Of a stretch of DNA of 64,000 nt, positions 32,982 through 45,609 are shown in pieces (position 1 is the stretch's first letter; each line of letters opens with the position of its first letter). The stretch spans positions 16,829,679 through 16,893,678 of the forward strand of contig NC_057789.1 of the NCBI RefSeq assembly GCF_014905175.1, in the 5' to 3' direction. The translations under genes and the position numbers were made by a program. A model generated the notes under the pieces. The model saw only the letters and a program-made list of their open reading frames with translations, had not been told where the DNA came from and made no database searches. The DNA comes from Aphidius gifuensis (taxonomy: Eukaryota > Arthropoda > Insecta > Hymenoptera > Braconidae).

Positions 32982-35464
32982 TAGAAATGCCGCGATACGA
33001 TACGATACGATAATTGGCTGATCTAAAAATTCGACAAAAAAACGGATTATCGTGTCGTCTTATTATCGTATCGTCATAGGTGTTGTCGTATCGTATCGGG
33101 TATTATCGACATTATCGACGATAATTTTTTTGTTTGAGTATAATTTACGGGGAAATTTTAAAATATTTTTTGCATACAAAAGCATTATAAAAGCAGGAAG
33201 AATTATCTTAAGGACAATAAGTAAATTACATGAATTATCTAAGTAAAAATTATTATACTCAAAATTTATTATGTTTAAATTCATGGTTTAAAAGTTCATT
33301 GGCAAATAATATTGAAAAAAAACTTGAAAACCAAATTAAAAAAAAAAAAAAGATCTGGTAACGTTTGTTGGGGCGTGTGGCCCGCGTTACCGTTGAAAAT
33401 TAAAAATTTTCAATACTCCGGCTAGGGCCGTGTTAAATTTTATCTCTTAAATGGTTTTTAAAAGTAACAATACAATAATAGTACATTTTTTTTTATTTTT
33501 CTGAAAATCGATTTTTTTTTTTTTTCGTTCAAGTTAAGGCAAGCTATAACTTCTGTTAGAATCAACGGAATGACTTCTTATTAAGCTCAAAAAACGTAGT
33601 TTTTAAAACTCTATCGCCCCTTAAGGAGTTTCTCCTGATTCCAATTGTCAATTTTTTTCTATTTTTGAAACAAAAGAGACAAAAATATTTCAAAAATTCT
33701 ATTTTTTACTATTTTATGAAAACTATAATTTTTTTTGAAAAAAGTTTCGACTAAAAGTTGTAGGATTTTACCACACATGCTTTTTAAGTCTTATACAAAG
33801 TATCTAGGACGATTTTGTCGAAAGTTAGAGCGTTTTTCAGAAATTACTCGAAAACTAGGAATGCAATAACTTTTGATAAAATTGTAGTAGAGACTTCGTA
33901 TTAGGCTCAAACAACGCGTCTTCTGAAACTCCATTGCCCTTCATGAAAAAGAGCATTATCTGTTCAGTCACTTTTTTTTTTTTTAAAAAAAACTAAATTT
34001 AAAAAAAAAAAAAAATCGGTTTTTTTTTAATTTTTATGAAAAATATGATTAATAGATCAAAATTTTTTCGGAGAGGCGATAGAATTTTCGAATACGCATG
34101 TTTTAAGCCTAATATAATCCTAATATAGGGTTCTGACCTATTCACCATGGCATCTGGTGGCTGATTAGTAAACTATTTCTGGATCTGGGAATCATGATAA
34201 TAATATAATACGTACAGGACATACCAACACACACAAATAGTGAGGTGGTAGTGATTCGTAGCCAAGTGTCAAAATACGTGTATACAGATTTAATATTATA
34301 AATATTAATAAATAAATTGATTATTAAAAAATGATTGTCGAGGCTAGTATATTTTTAGAGCGAATAAAAAAAAAATAAATACATAGGTATATATATGTTC
34401 AGGAGAGAATTTTATCAGTCGCGCTAAAAATAATTTTAATTTAGAATTTCATATTTTTTGAGAGCCCAATAAGTGCCTAATCAAAAACAAAAACTTGAAA
34501 ACAGTAGATCGTCTTTTAGTGTGGAAAAATTTATCAAGAATGATCAATAATAACATGATAAAAATATAACACTTAAATAATACTGTATTTGTTATTCAAA
34601 CGACGCGCCAAAAAGGATCCGGAATGCGCCATATTGGCTCACGGACACGGTTAGTGTGTGTGCGTGCTACTAAACCCCGCCCATAGGTCAGATCCCTATA
34701 AGCCTAAGTCTCTAACACCATTTCATCATGAGTTATCGTTTGCCTAAAAAATGAAAACGGCACAAGCTATAACTCAAAATAGAGTTGTCGCAGAGGTTTC
34801 ATATTAGGCTTAAAATAATCGTTTTTCAAAATTCTATAACTTTTTCAAATGAATTTTTATCGTACGAATAGTATTTTTCGTGCAAAAAAAAAACACAATT
34901 TTTTTTTTTTTCGTTTTTCGGGAAAAAAAAAAATGGCCGAATAGATAATGTTTTTTTTTATTAGGGGCGATAGAATTTCCAGAGCCGCTTTTTTTGAGCC
35001 AAATCTGAAGTCTTTACGACAATTAGTTATGAACGTTTTTTTTTTTTGGGGGATAAATCCAATACTGCGGCTGAGCCTTTCGGCTCCTAGCCTCCGTAAT
35101 ATTATAACACATGCAACAACGGTTTATATAATTTATATAAAATTATTATTAATTATCATATTATTATAATTTATATTACTTTCATATTGTTAGATTAATA
35201 TGTATCTAATATTATATGTTGCAGTAATCTATTTTTACTTTAATTTAATATTTTGTGGAGTTTAACAATATGAAAATATTGCTTTGATTTAAATGTATAT
35301 TTTTTCCGACATTATCGCGATAACACGATAATTTTATCGGTTATCGTCAGTCCAATATCGTATCGTGTCGTGACAACGATACGATAAAAAATGGCATTAT
35401 CGTATCGTTGTCGTCACTATCGTATCGTCTTGTCGCGATATTATCGATTATCGCGGCATCTCTA
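32982..35464 (+). mobile_element. hAT-like non-autonomous TIR element (copy 1, 2.48 kb)
   Basis: The ends TAGAAATGCCGCGATA and the inverse TATCGCGGCATCTCTA are each followed inward by about 150 bp of dense ATACGATA/TATCGTATCG words. The whole unit recurs inverted at 56868-59401. No transposase frame is present; the short frames inside (33063-33284, 34948-35169) are shared with copy 2 but have no recognised domain. The flanks show only a partial AGGG match, so the 8 bp target duplication seen at copy 2 is not clear here. The interior holds six related ~110 bp units in alternating orientation. Confidence 0.8.
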
Positions 35465-35498
35465 AGGGTAAAATCGAGTTTACAATGCATGAGTGGTA

Positions 35499-35575
35499 TA
35501 AAATATAGTTCGATACATGGGCCCAATCAGAAAGCCCGCTCACTCTCTGCCTGGGCACTTGTGACGAAATATACT
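35499..35575. repeat. Palindromic repeat sharing arms with 16379-16505 (copy B)
   Basis: ATATAGTTCGATACATGGGC at the left and GGGCACTTGTGACGAAATATA at the right. It is shorter in the middle than copy A. Confidence 0.6.
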
Positions 35576-35579
35576 AATT

Positions 35580-36110
35580 CGAGTACTGTGCATAAAAGAC
35601 CTAGCGTCTTAGATTGAAATTACTGTACAGTATTAGAAATGATTTTCTAGTAATGTGCATTAAAATACTAGCATCTTACTTGAAAATTACAGGACAATGC
35701 ATGATTTAAAATTACAGTACCCAAACTTGAAATTTAAGGTTCAGTACTAGAATTTTAGTGTATATAGCGTACTAGAAATGTGCATTAAATTTCATGTTTT
35801 TTTAAAAAATGTACAGTAAAGTTGTAGTAATACGCATAACACTTCAAATTCACACTACGGTAGTTTATTTTTAATGTAAATTTACATTAAAATTCTATTT
35901 TTTTTTGCTGTAAATTTACAGGATTGTGCATGAATTTTAGTTTATAGCACAAAAAATGTAATTTTATATCGACAAAAAAGAAATTTAATGCATAATGTAC
36001 ACGCAACATGTTAGAAATTTTCGTTCATTTTTAACAGTGAATGAACGTAGAATTTACGTTTTTTTTAAGTAAATTTCCCGGTTTACTTTTTTTCGTGCAC
36101 TAATGATATA
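35580..36110. repeat. Interspersed-word region (GTGCATTAAA, ACAGTACTAG)
   Basis: Repeated TGTGCATTAAA, GTACTAGAAAT and TACAGTA words about 50-100 bp apart. GTACTGTGCAT lies near 35584 and TCGTGCAC near 36095. It may be a decayed MITE; the ends are uncertain. Confidence 0.35.
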
Positions 36111-36982
36111 TTTAAATCAATCAATAAAATATAAGATTGAAATTGAAATTCCATATTATATTGACTTATGAATCAATCAAATAATCGCATTTTCACTAAT
36201 GTTGCCTAGTTAAATCCAGTAGAATATCAAAATAATTTGTTTCGTTTTTTTACAAAACTTTTTCTTTGACACGCCACGTAATACAACTAAAAAAGCAGTC
36301 TTAGAGAGTATAGAAACTACGTATTGAGTATTCTATATAGATTCGTCTGTTTATAGGTACCGTTTAAAACAGTATGCAATCGAAAATTAAGTAGCTGTGT
36401 GCCGAACATCATATAATAAACGATATAACGTTCTATTCATCTCAACAAAGCATATATGATATTATTGTTTACGTTTGAAAATGATGAATACGTAATTAGT
36501 GATAAAATGAGATGACTATAGATCAAATCTTTTTTAAGCTCCTAAATTAAGAACGGTAGGAAACTAAAATACTAACTAATTTCACCAAAAATCAATGATA
36601 TGATTTCAAAAAAATATGATGGCTGTGTCTTGATTAATAATCGAATTGATAAACAGTATACTTGTGACCACTTGCTCGTACTGAAACCCTTATATACCTC
36701 TTCCACTTTTACAGTGGAATCCATAATCAATTTAAAATATTAGCTACTAAAGAACCATTTCAATATTTTAAACAAAAATTTGCTGTGAGTATTTCTATTT
36801 AGAATAGTTCTCCGGAATAAAAACAAGAAATCATTTTTCATTTTTATTTTAACACATATTGAAAACGAATTATCATCCTTATTTAATGTAATATCTGAAG
36901 CTGCCTAAGCTAGATAACAATATGTTTAAATAAAAATATGCGAATTATCTGTCACAAAAGCTAGAAATTATTGAATGAGCAT
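36111..36982. other. AT-rich sequence without recognised gene
   Basis: No repeat partner or credible frame was seen. Confidence 0.5.
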
Positions 36983-37127
36983 GCTCTGGTAAATAAAAAA
37001 AAAAAGTTCTGAAGTATAAGTATCTAAAAATTGAATTGCACATTTTTTATTTGCAACAAATAAAAAATGTGCAATTCAATTTTTAGATACTTATACTTCA
37101 GAACTTTTTTTTTTTATTTACCAGAGC
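36983..37127. repeat. Perfect 145 bp palindrome
   Basis: The arms of about 70 bp run GCTCTGGTAAAT... and ...ATTTACCAGAGC, each with an 11-base A or T run at the same place and GTTCTGAAGTATAAG inside. The axis is at about 37055 with a loop of about three bases. I found no mismatch between the arms. Confidence 0.9.
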
Positions 37128-40100
37128 ACCTGGACCTTCGGTACTCATAATGAATTACCAATAATGTGCTGTGTGACTTTTTTTATGATATATATATAAA
37201 AACAACGAAAAAGACGTATGAGAAATAACTTAAGTCGTGATCTTCGTCAAATTCTTCTTTCTTCAATTTAGGAAGTTCAAATATAAATGAACAGGCATAC
37301 ACCTATATTGAATACAAAAGATAATTGCCTATATTGGAATAGAATTCAAAGTGTGTGCATAGGCTGGATTTTAGTGGCGATTCTTTACTACGAGTCTTAT
37401 TTCTTGCTCGTTTATTTTTACACACTGTCTTGTTCAAAAAAAGAAGATAAAAAACATCGCTGATGCTCAAGGTGGAATGATGGGCGCTCGAGATGCTGAA
37501 TACCGGCTCGAAGGGAAAGGAGACACGAAGTAGCAGCATGCCTCAGGCAAGCACCTGTAACTGGAAAAGAAATAACGTGAAAAATAAAACTGATACGAAT
37601 GTAGAAACAGGTTGAGACAAGAACCTCGTGGGCGTGAGTAGAGAGGTGAGGCGAGTTGATCTTTCTTGGTATATATACGACTTATATATGAACGACTGAC
37701 GGATTCGATCATACGCAAATGCCATTCAAATTGTATATTTTTCAAGGAAAACCTTTTTCCAGTGTTAACAGCCTCATTAAACAGTTTGAAATTATATGTC
37801 AACTTGTTTTATCAATTATATCTCTTGTGCAGAAGTTCATTAAATACTTAAATCACTTGCTAAAATTTTTGACATCACATATACATTGTTGCTTTAGGCG
37901 AGCTGCTCCTGATGAATTTTCTACCACAATGAAGATACACTCAGCGATGGACTTGCCCTGAGAGTAAATTAAAGTCACTAAATGATAAAGATGTTAAATG
38001 TTAAATTATATCCAAATCGTAACATCGTTCCAAAACTAGCAAATCAGTTAATGCCGTATTTCAATATTACTTTAATATGAATATGTATATGAAAATCACG
38101 AAACAAATGAAATATAGTTTGTTCATCAAAAGTCGGAATTGAAAAATTGATTTCCGCCACTCAAAAAGATAGATATTGAAATCCATTATGTGTATTATAT
38201 TTACGTATAAATGAATTACTTGTAGTTTTGGCAACTTGCTTGTTGTTATTATAATATAAAGCTGCAAACACACATATTTGTACCCTCGAGTACATGTATT
38301 TTTCAATCAAAATTTATCTTGAAGATGTTAGAGCATCTACCGTCTGAAATGACGAATATTCGTTATAAAAGAAAAAACATTTTTTATCAATAATATCAGT
38401 TTTTTTCAAACATTTGAAGAATTCTCCAGTGATAGTAATTGTTTATATGTCTTGTCGCTCTCCAAAAAAAAGTTTACCTCAAACAATAATCATGTGAAAT
38501 AACGTTTTTGTAAACAGTTGTTTTCTTTTAAATTTTAGGAAAATTCTTTAAATGAAGTAAATTACACGAAATTTTTGTTTCTCAGCATGAAAAAAGTTTT
38601 CTCAGAGAACCCAGTTTTTTTTTGAGTAAATAATTCATCTAGATCGTTAATATATTTTAAGAAAATTTATAAGATGTTATCTGATGTAAGATATTTATAA
38701 GAAAATATTGTAAATTTATCAAATGTAAAGATAATTAAAAGTAGGTTTTATTCAGGGTCAAATAATAGTCACATGTCCGAAATATTTAAGAATGTTTTGC
38801 GAAAATTAATTTCTATTAATTGAGAGTTCAAATTAAGTTACTGCCAATGTCCAATGATCATTTTCGGAATAAACTACGATAAATTTTTGGACATAAGGTT
38901 AAATATCTAGTCATACTTAAATAATGAGCGATGAAAATCCACCTGTTTTCGGACTTATAAAATATAATATTGTTAATATGTATTGTTAAACATTGTTGTC
39001 ATGAAAAGTAAATGACAGTTTTTTCGATTAAAAAAAAAAACAATATTGATTTGAAATTTTTATTTTTTTTTCCGATTAAATGACGAAATATATAATCAAA
39101 AAATATAGCTTGTGTATTCTTCAGTAAACTTGCTCACATAATTAATCATGAATTATTGAAGATGTAATGTAAACCTTTTTTTAACTCAAATTTCAAGAAA
39201 AACTCTCATAGAAAGTTGTCGGAAAAATTTCAGTGATCACTATTTACTAGGTTCATTCAGTATATTAACCATGAAAATTAAATAACTTTCTCTGAGTAAA
39301 GTTATGTTTTTTTTTTTTTTATATATATGAATTATAAAACAAAACTATTATTATTATTAGATTTTTTTTTCAAAACAAAATTGTAGGAACTAATTATTTG
39401 GTATGGATCTATCAAAAGCAATTCAATATCTTTCATAAAAGTTGATTTCATTCAACTTATCGCAGTTTGTTCATTTACAACTAAGATAACTACTTTAAAA
39501 TATCGATACTTTGTTAGTTACCTGACAGTTAAAATAGGTTTGCTTTTAAATGAAATTGAAAATAAATTTTTGGGACTGTGATTTAACTTTAAACAAACTC
39601 ATTCTTACAAAACTTTGAACTACAAATTTCGAAAAATGTCAGTCCTGTCAACATATTACTTATAGGCACCTACACATATCAAAGGTAACTTATCATAATA
39701 TGTGAGAACTATATCTAAACCATGGATAACTTGCATTTATAGTCTTATGTATATTTTATATGGAGTGAATAAATTTTGTAATTCACATGTGAATCAATTT
39801 TTTTACTATTTCCTTACCTAAATTAATGCTTCTAACTTTAGTTTCATCCATCTCATGTGCTTCGATTACGCCTGACAATGATGGATATAACAATTTTTGA
39901 TTATTTTGTATCCGTTCTTTCACTTTTATATACACTTAAAGATAATACTGGTTTGAGATTCGTTTTAACTAAATCAGAAAATTTTCCAGTGAGCTTTATT
40001 TAGATTTGTTCATAGTTTTTCTATTCATAAGATTGGAATAAATTCCAACTATAATCAAATAGATGTAAAATTTGACGAGTTAATTTTTTATTTTCAATAT

Positions 40101-41100
40101 GACAAATATTTTTTTAGAATAATTGATAAATCCAACTTTATATGTTTTTGTTAAATCACATCGAACTAAAACTCCAATTCGATCTCCGTTTTCATCATAA
40201 AGTCTTTTTTTCCTACTTATACATATGCTGGAGAAGTATTTCTTTCCTGCTTATATTTTCACAAAAAAAAAAAATCATTCTAGTTTCTGCAAATACTACT
40301 CAAATATTTTTATCAATGACAGTAATATGAAACTGCCATTCATACCACGACTGGATTCATTAATTTTTGTGCTAATGATTTTTCACTCAGTATTATCAAG
40401 GCATGCACGTACGTTAAATTAAACAATACAAATTAAAAAAATATAAATGTTAAAAAAAAAAAAACACATCCAAACAAAACAGAAGTAAACTAAACTGAGA
40501 ATAACGAAATAAAAAACGAAATGATAGAAAAATGAACAAAAGAAAAAAATAAATAAAATATGGTTTCAGTAGCGCAGTCTTACGCCGACTGTTAAGTCGA
40601 GAAGTGTGAATTTTACCTCTGATCGCTGCTGGTGTCCCCTCTCCTATTTTGTTGTCCCCTATGTTTTGCGAGGTATCTTACACCCTAAATTCAGTTCAGA
40701 ACTCTCTCTATACCGCTCAACGCTGCCCCACAAAGTTTCGATCACATCACTCATTCTCGGGATTCCACAGTTGTCTTACGTGTGTTAAAGCACAATGTTC
40801 ATGAACGAACGTCACCGTTCGAATGATCTCTCATTTTTTTTTTTTAAACTGGTGTTTTCTAACTTTCCAAGCTAACTAAATCTCTGTTTACCGGTAGAAA
40901 TAAATGAAAACAACTATCTTTACAGTAGATAAGTAACGATCTTAACTTACGCCACATGAATAATGGCGTACTTATGACCACGCACCTTTTTTATTTATTT
41001 ATCTTAATTTTTTTATCATGTTCTTTATATATATATAATAACATATATATAAAAACATATATATCTCTTTATTTCTTTTTCTCTTTGTGATGCCAAATCT
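37128..41100. other. Single-copy AT-rich sequence without convincing gene
   Basis: The short frames (for example 37467-37802, 37719-37961, 38067-38306) overlap one another on both strands and have no recognised motif. 40605-40800 is less AT-rich than its surroundings but has no clear coding or RNA signature. It could be intron or intergenic. Confidence 0.45.
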
Positions 41101-41339
41101 TAAATAGAAAAATACAACATGGCCCAAGCCTGGCGAAATTTTCTTAGGCTTGGAATCTAGTTTTGGTCGATGATTGGGGTGTCATTCCAAATTAATTTTG
41201 GATGCCAGTAATGAGCGGGTACTATAGCTATCAGAAGTGGCCCAAGATTATAACTAATATTGACCCAAGCTGGTTAATTTCTTCTGGTTATTCAAAATTA
41301 TGAGCATATAATAATTGAAAACGTTTTTCAATTTGACTC

Positions 41340-41400
41340 GATCAGGACTTGAACCGGAGACGTCTGCGTAACATTCTAAAACATCACCACTTAGCCACAG
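41340..41400 (-). other. tRNA-like module (SINE-like)
   Basis: On the minus strand, TGGCTAAGTGG (41397-41387) fits the A box and GGTTCAAGTCC (41355-41345) fits the B box, with a TTACGCAGACGTCTCC segment before the B box. The acceptor stem does not pair well. Flanking CAAGC/GCTTGG words suggest a SINE-type repeat. Confidence 0.5.
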
Positions 41401-41811
41401 TGACTATATTATAAATTGATTATCAATTCATCGATTTCATCATTTGAACCAACGACGCCAACTTAAGAATCAACCAATACTTGACCGATAAAAAAATATT
41501 ATAGATTATTTAGTCTTTGTACAAGTAAAAAAATATATTCGACGATTTATAGGAATTTAAACTTAGATTTTCTATAAAGTTATTTTATACATCTTCATTG
41601 TGTTTTTCCAAATCAATCATCTTATACGAGATATTTTTAATTTTCGTTTTATTTATATATATGTAAACAGTGAGTAGTTTAAATGAAAAGTCATAAACAA
41701 GTAAATTAATCACTACTGTTCACTGATATATCTTAAAGAGAATTAAAAAAAAGTATACCATGAAAAATAATCGATTCGAAAAAACATAATATACAATATA
41801 TATATTTATAG

Positions 41812-41821
41812 TATAGTATAT

Positions 41822-41860
<39 letters not shown>

Positions 41861-41890
41861 TTCATTTATTTAGTTATTTATTTATTTGTT
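41812..41890. repeat. (TTTA)n microsatellite
   Basis: About 19 TTTA units with a few single-base changes near the right end. Confidence 0.95.
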
Positions 41891-41939
41891 TAGTATATGT
41901 AGAAAATCTATGTCCAAATGAGTATATTTTTTTTATATA

Positions 41940-42260
41940 TTTTTAACTTGGGTACAGAGCCATAACTTGGTTGCGATCTGCGTATCAAACTAATGCAACT
42001 CGAGAATCAACCAGAACATGGACGATAGATAGTAAGTTATAAGTTGGTCAGCTTTGAGTGAGCCTGAGCCATATAGCTCTGATGAAGATCTTTCGTCATG
42101 GTTACTTGAGAGTCAACAAACGCTTGGCTGATGAATGAGCTAAAAAACATGGCATTTTTGGCTTTGGCTATGGCTATGACTTTTATTTCTAGTGCTGGAC
42201 ACACGAGAATTTACCAACACTTGATAGGTGGACGGCCTTAAATATGCTGACCAGCTCTTC
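41940..42260. repeat. Diverged short repeats (GAGAATCAACCA...TTGGCCGAT type)
   Basis: Related words occur at 41466 (AAGAATCAACCAATACTTGACCG), 42002 (GAGAATCAACCAGAACATGGACG), 42108 (GAGAGTCAACAAACGCTTGGC) and 42209 (GAGAATTTACCAACACTTGATAGG), with TGGCCA/TGACCAG words between. It is an old tandem repeat. Confidence 0.4.
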
Positions 42261-45200
42261 GACCAGTGGCTGGCCAATTATTTGTCTACAAGTACTGTGG
42301 TACCACAGCAGACATGATAAAAATTGTACATAAATTTGTCTTTCTGAAAATTCATACTGGTCTTCCCTCGAGAGATGCTTGAACAATCGTTTCTGAGACC
42401 CAGATATAGTTTTTTAAGTCCAAAAACGAAACCGAGTGATATTGATTTTTCAAAGCACTGGTTTTTCATCGAGAGATTAAGAGACTAAGATAATTTTTTT
42501 AAGACCTAAATTTAGAGCAAAATGTCTTTGCAGTTTCGCTAAAAATGTATCTAAAGATCATTGGAAGATGCATGTTTTTCATCGGAAAACAACAGACAAT
42601 GGCTACAAATGTTGAAAAAGACGTTTCAAAGACCAAAAACACTAGAGAAAAAAAAAAAATTATCTTGGGAAAGAATATCTGTATAAATTAATTGGTAGCT
42701 ACAGAACTTAAGATAGATTCAACCCTTCAATAAACTTTATTAATTGATTGTTCAAAATTTGATGAAATTTTTTTTGTTTCGGAACAGCTATTCGAATACT
42801 CTAACCCAGCATTATCATGGTATATTCTGACATCTTCTAGTTCACTGGGATCACTTAGTGGTTTATTTTCACAATCATTTTCCTCTTTATTATCACCTAT
42901 ATTTTTATTAACGTGTTACTCGAGTAAACTTGAGACCTCTGGTGGATGGCGTTTTAAAACAAAATATTTTCTATGAGTGCGAAAAAGATAGAAAAAAAAA
43001 AAAAGCATTGTTTCTCACTTCCACTCATGTATTTAGACAAAGACAAAAATTTATTTTTCTATTCTATGAACAAAATATTTTAGGTCAGAAAATTATTATT
43101 TAACTAAAAAATTTGTCTTTTTTTCCTCTACAGACTGATAGTTTTTGAGAATTTTCCAACTTTTAGTTTTGTATGAAAGTTTAAGTTGAACCCAAAAAAA
43201 AGTAAAATCTCCCTATCTCACTGTGTTTAACCTTGAAAAAAATAGCGACTTTAATAGTTTATTATAAACAAACAAAGTTACCTAGGGGCTAGGACAAAAA
43301 AAAAGTTATGAATAGATGTATTTCTTTGCATAGAATCGTTTTTTATCAATTACATTGGTCTCTAACTATTTGGACTTTACTCGAGTAACACCTTAACCAC
43401 ATTTGGATTTTTTTTTTATTTAAACTATTATCAAGAAAATGTTTTAGTCAATCATGTTGAAAAAAGTCATAGAAAAAATTTTTATCACTGAACTTGTCGG
43501 ACACTTCATATAATCTTCTTTTTCATGTGATTTAGAATTTATTTTCTTCCCCTTTCTACTTTTATTTGCAATTTAGTCCATTGAAAATATCAATCACACA
43601 TATTAGACATTTTTTAAGGAGAACACATATTTTTCAAAGTGCACACATATTGTTCGAGTAAACGAAATAAAAAAAAATAAATTTAATGTTATATACATAT
43701 ATATGACATACCCAATATTTTTCTCTACATGTTTTTATACCTTATATGTTTTTGGATAAAGAAGAAACAGAAAAGTCAAGGTTTATTCGTATAGATTTGA
43801 ATATAGAGCCTAGCTGAAAAAATGCCTGCGAGTGACTACTGAGTATATGTCTCTCAATTTAAGGCATGTGACGTCATCATTTCTTTTTAAGCGTATACAT
43901 TGTTACAGGGTTAAAAAAAAGTAAAAGAATTTTTTTTATAAAACTTGATTCTTTTCTTTCTTATGCGACAAATAATGACAATTACACAAAACTAATGCTC
44001 ATTAGCCCGCTCTTTTTTTATAAAATTATTTAAGATTGTTTCCTTTTATAATAATTCAGTACAAACTATTAGGTCACCGCATGGATAGAATTAACATGTA
44101 ATTTTTACATTGTTTGATGTAACTCTGGTATCGTTGGTGAAAAAATGTAAATATTATTTTTTTTTCTGTAAAGTTTGGGTAAAAGATCATAAAAAATATA
44201 TTTTTTAGGAAACGAGTTTTCGTAGAACAATTTAATTTTCGTTTAAAAAAAATGTCTTGCTTCACGTTATTTGATTGCATGGTTATCATTCTTAATCATG
44301 ATTCTGTACACTATTGAGATTCTAAAAGGTTTGACTGAAAAGTATATTATGGTACTGGTATAGAGAGTAACTGTAATGGTCAGAAAAGCTGCATTTCTGA
44401 GCGTGTATCTCGACCTTCGAGGCTCTCAACAATCAATTTATCTTTCAACAAATAAAATCAATTTCAACTGGTGGGTGGTCAGTTGAATCCTGACAAAATA
44501 TATATTGTGAGGAATTCATATCTAGACATTTGTATACATTTCGTTACAAAGAAATTGCTCCTGTAAAAATCCGTTTGCTCACGCGATAAACGAGAGTCGT
44601 TTTTATCTGTGAACTAAATTATGACGGATTTTGATTTATATATACGTCATACTTTTTTGAAAGTATATTATATTTTGAAAGGATTTGACTAATTGATAAA
44701 ATGTAATTGAACTATAATAATTCAATTTCCATGTAAAAGATATGAATTCACTTAAGTCAAATGAGTTGTATTTTCTTTTCTTTTTGCGTCACTTAAATAT
44801 GAATACTTCACGACGGACTGATATAATAAGTAACGAATATTTTTTCTAACGGTTGAAATCAAAGTCTCCGAGGGTTTAGACCGTTAGAGTTTTTACGGGT
44901 GGCGTCTTTCCCATTTTCAACAGGGCACGTGCTGCCGGGTGCTGTAATCTTTTTCGAAGCACCTAACGCGTCATCCTTCCATCACCCTAATAAAAAAAAG
45001 TTTTTTATTATATAAAATAGTATAGAAGATTTGTTAGTATCTTTTTCCCTCTATTCCCGCCTTCTCTTTAAATCTTTACCTCATCCTAACTGTATAGTAG
45101 GTTATTTCATATACAAAACCGAAACTAACAAGAAAAGCACGAGCTAGAACAGCTGCGAACAGATGAGCCATTTACCAACAATCTTTTGTAGTTGCATCAA

Positions 45201-45351
45201 GATGCGTACATATTTTATGGGAAAAATTAATTCAAGAAAACATGTGATCGAATACTATATTTTATACTTCTTCAATTATTATTGATGTTTCTTTAAGTGA
45301 GCCATATATCGGTCGTATCAGATTAGATGAATTTTTTTAGTATGGGCTCCT
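42261..45351. other. AT-rich sequence without recognised gene
   Basis: 44870-44995 is GC-richer than its surroundings (GGGCACGTGCTGCCGGGTGC) and might be an exon or UTR remnant, but no frame is convincing. Confidence 0.4.
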
Positions 45352-45609
45352 TTAATAAATGAGTGAAAAAATTTTCCTGGTAGCAATCCAGGAAAGTGAT
45401 AAAAAAAAGTAGAAGAGGGTGACAGCTTGTCCGTTGCCGAAACATCTTGAAATATCTTTTTTACATTCTAGACAATCCCTGGAAAAAATTGTAGAGTATT
45501 TTTCAGTATTACAAAGTCTTGCACAGTCTTTTAGAGTATATCTTTTCAATACTTTCGACTTTTTAGCGTCAATGTGAGTAATCCACGGTAGTGTTTTTTT
45601 CAGCAACAT
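45352..45609 (-). CDS. Candidate Cys-containing short ORF (unrecognised)
   Basis: 85 residues with a central segment, KDCARLCNTEKY and FSRDCLECKKDISRCFGNG, carrying five cysteines in about 40 residues, then a hydrophobic tail. Cysteine clustering is unusual for a chance AT-rich frame, and the DCARLC pattern is reminiscent of PAN/apple-type segments, but it is too short to assign. There is no signal peptide and no clear splice sites. It could be an exon remnant or chance. Confidence 0.2.
   Translation of the reverse strand: MLLKKTLPWITHIDAKKSKVLKRYTLKDCARLCNTEKYSTIFSRDCLECKKDISRCFGNGQAVTLFYFFLSLSWIATRKIFSLIY

Noticed and set aside
33063..35169. Frames inside the hAT-like element (also at 57163-57384 and 59051-59319) as a transposase
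   Set aside because: All are about 60-76 residues, occur on both strands and show no catalytic or dimerisation motif; they are conserved only because the two element copies are nearly identical.
37467..37961. Overlapping frames on both strands around 37.5-38.0 kb
   Set aside because: Mutually overlapping, no domain, no splice signals chosen with confidence, composition like local noncoding DNA.
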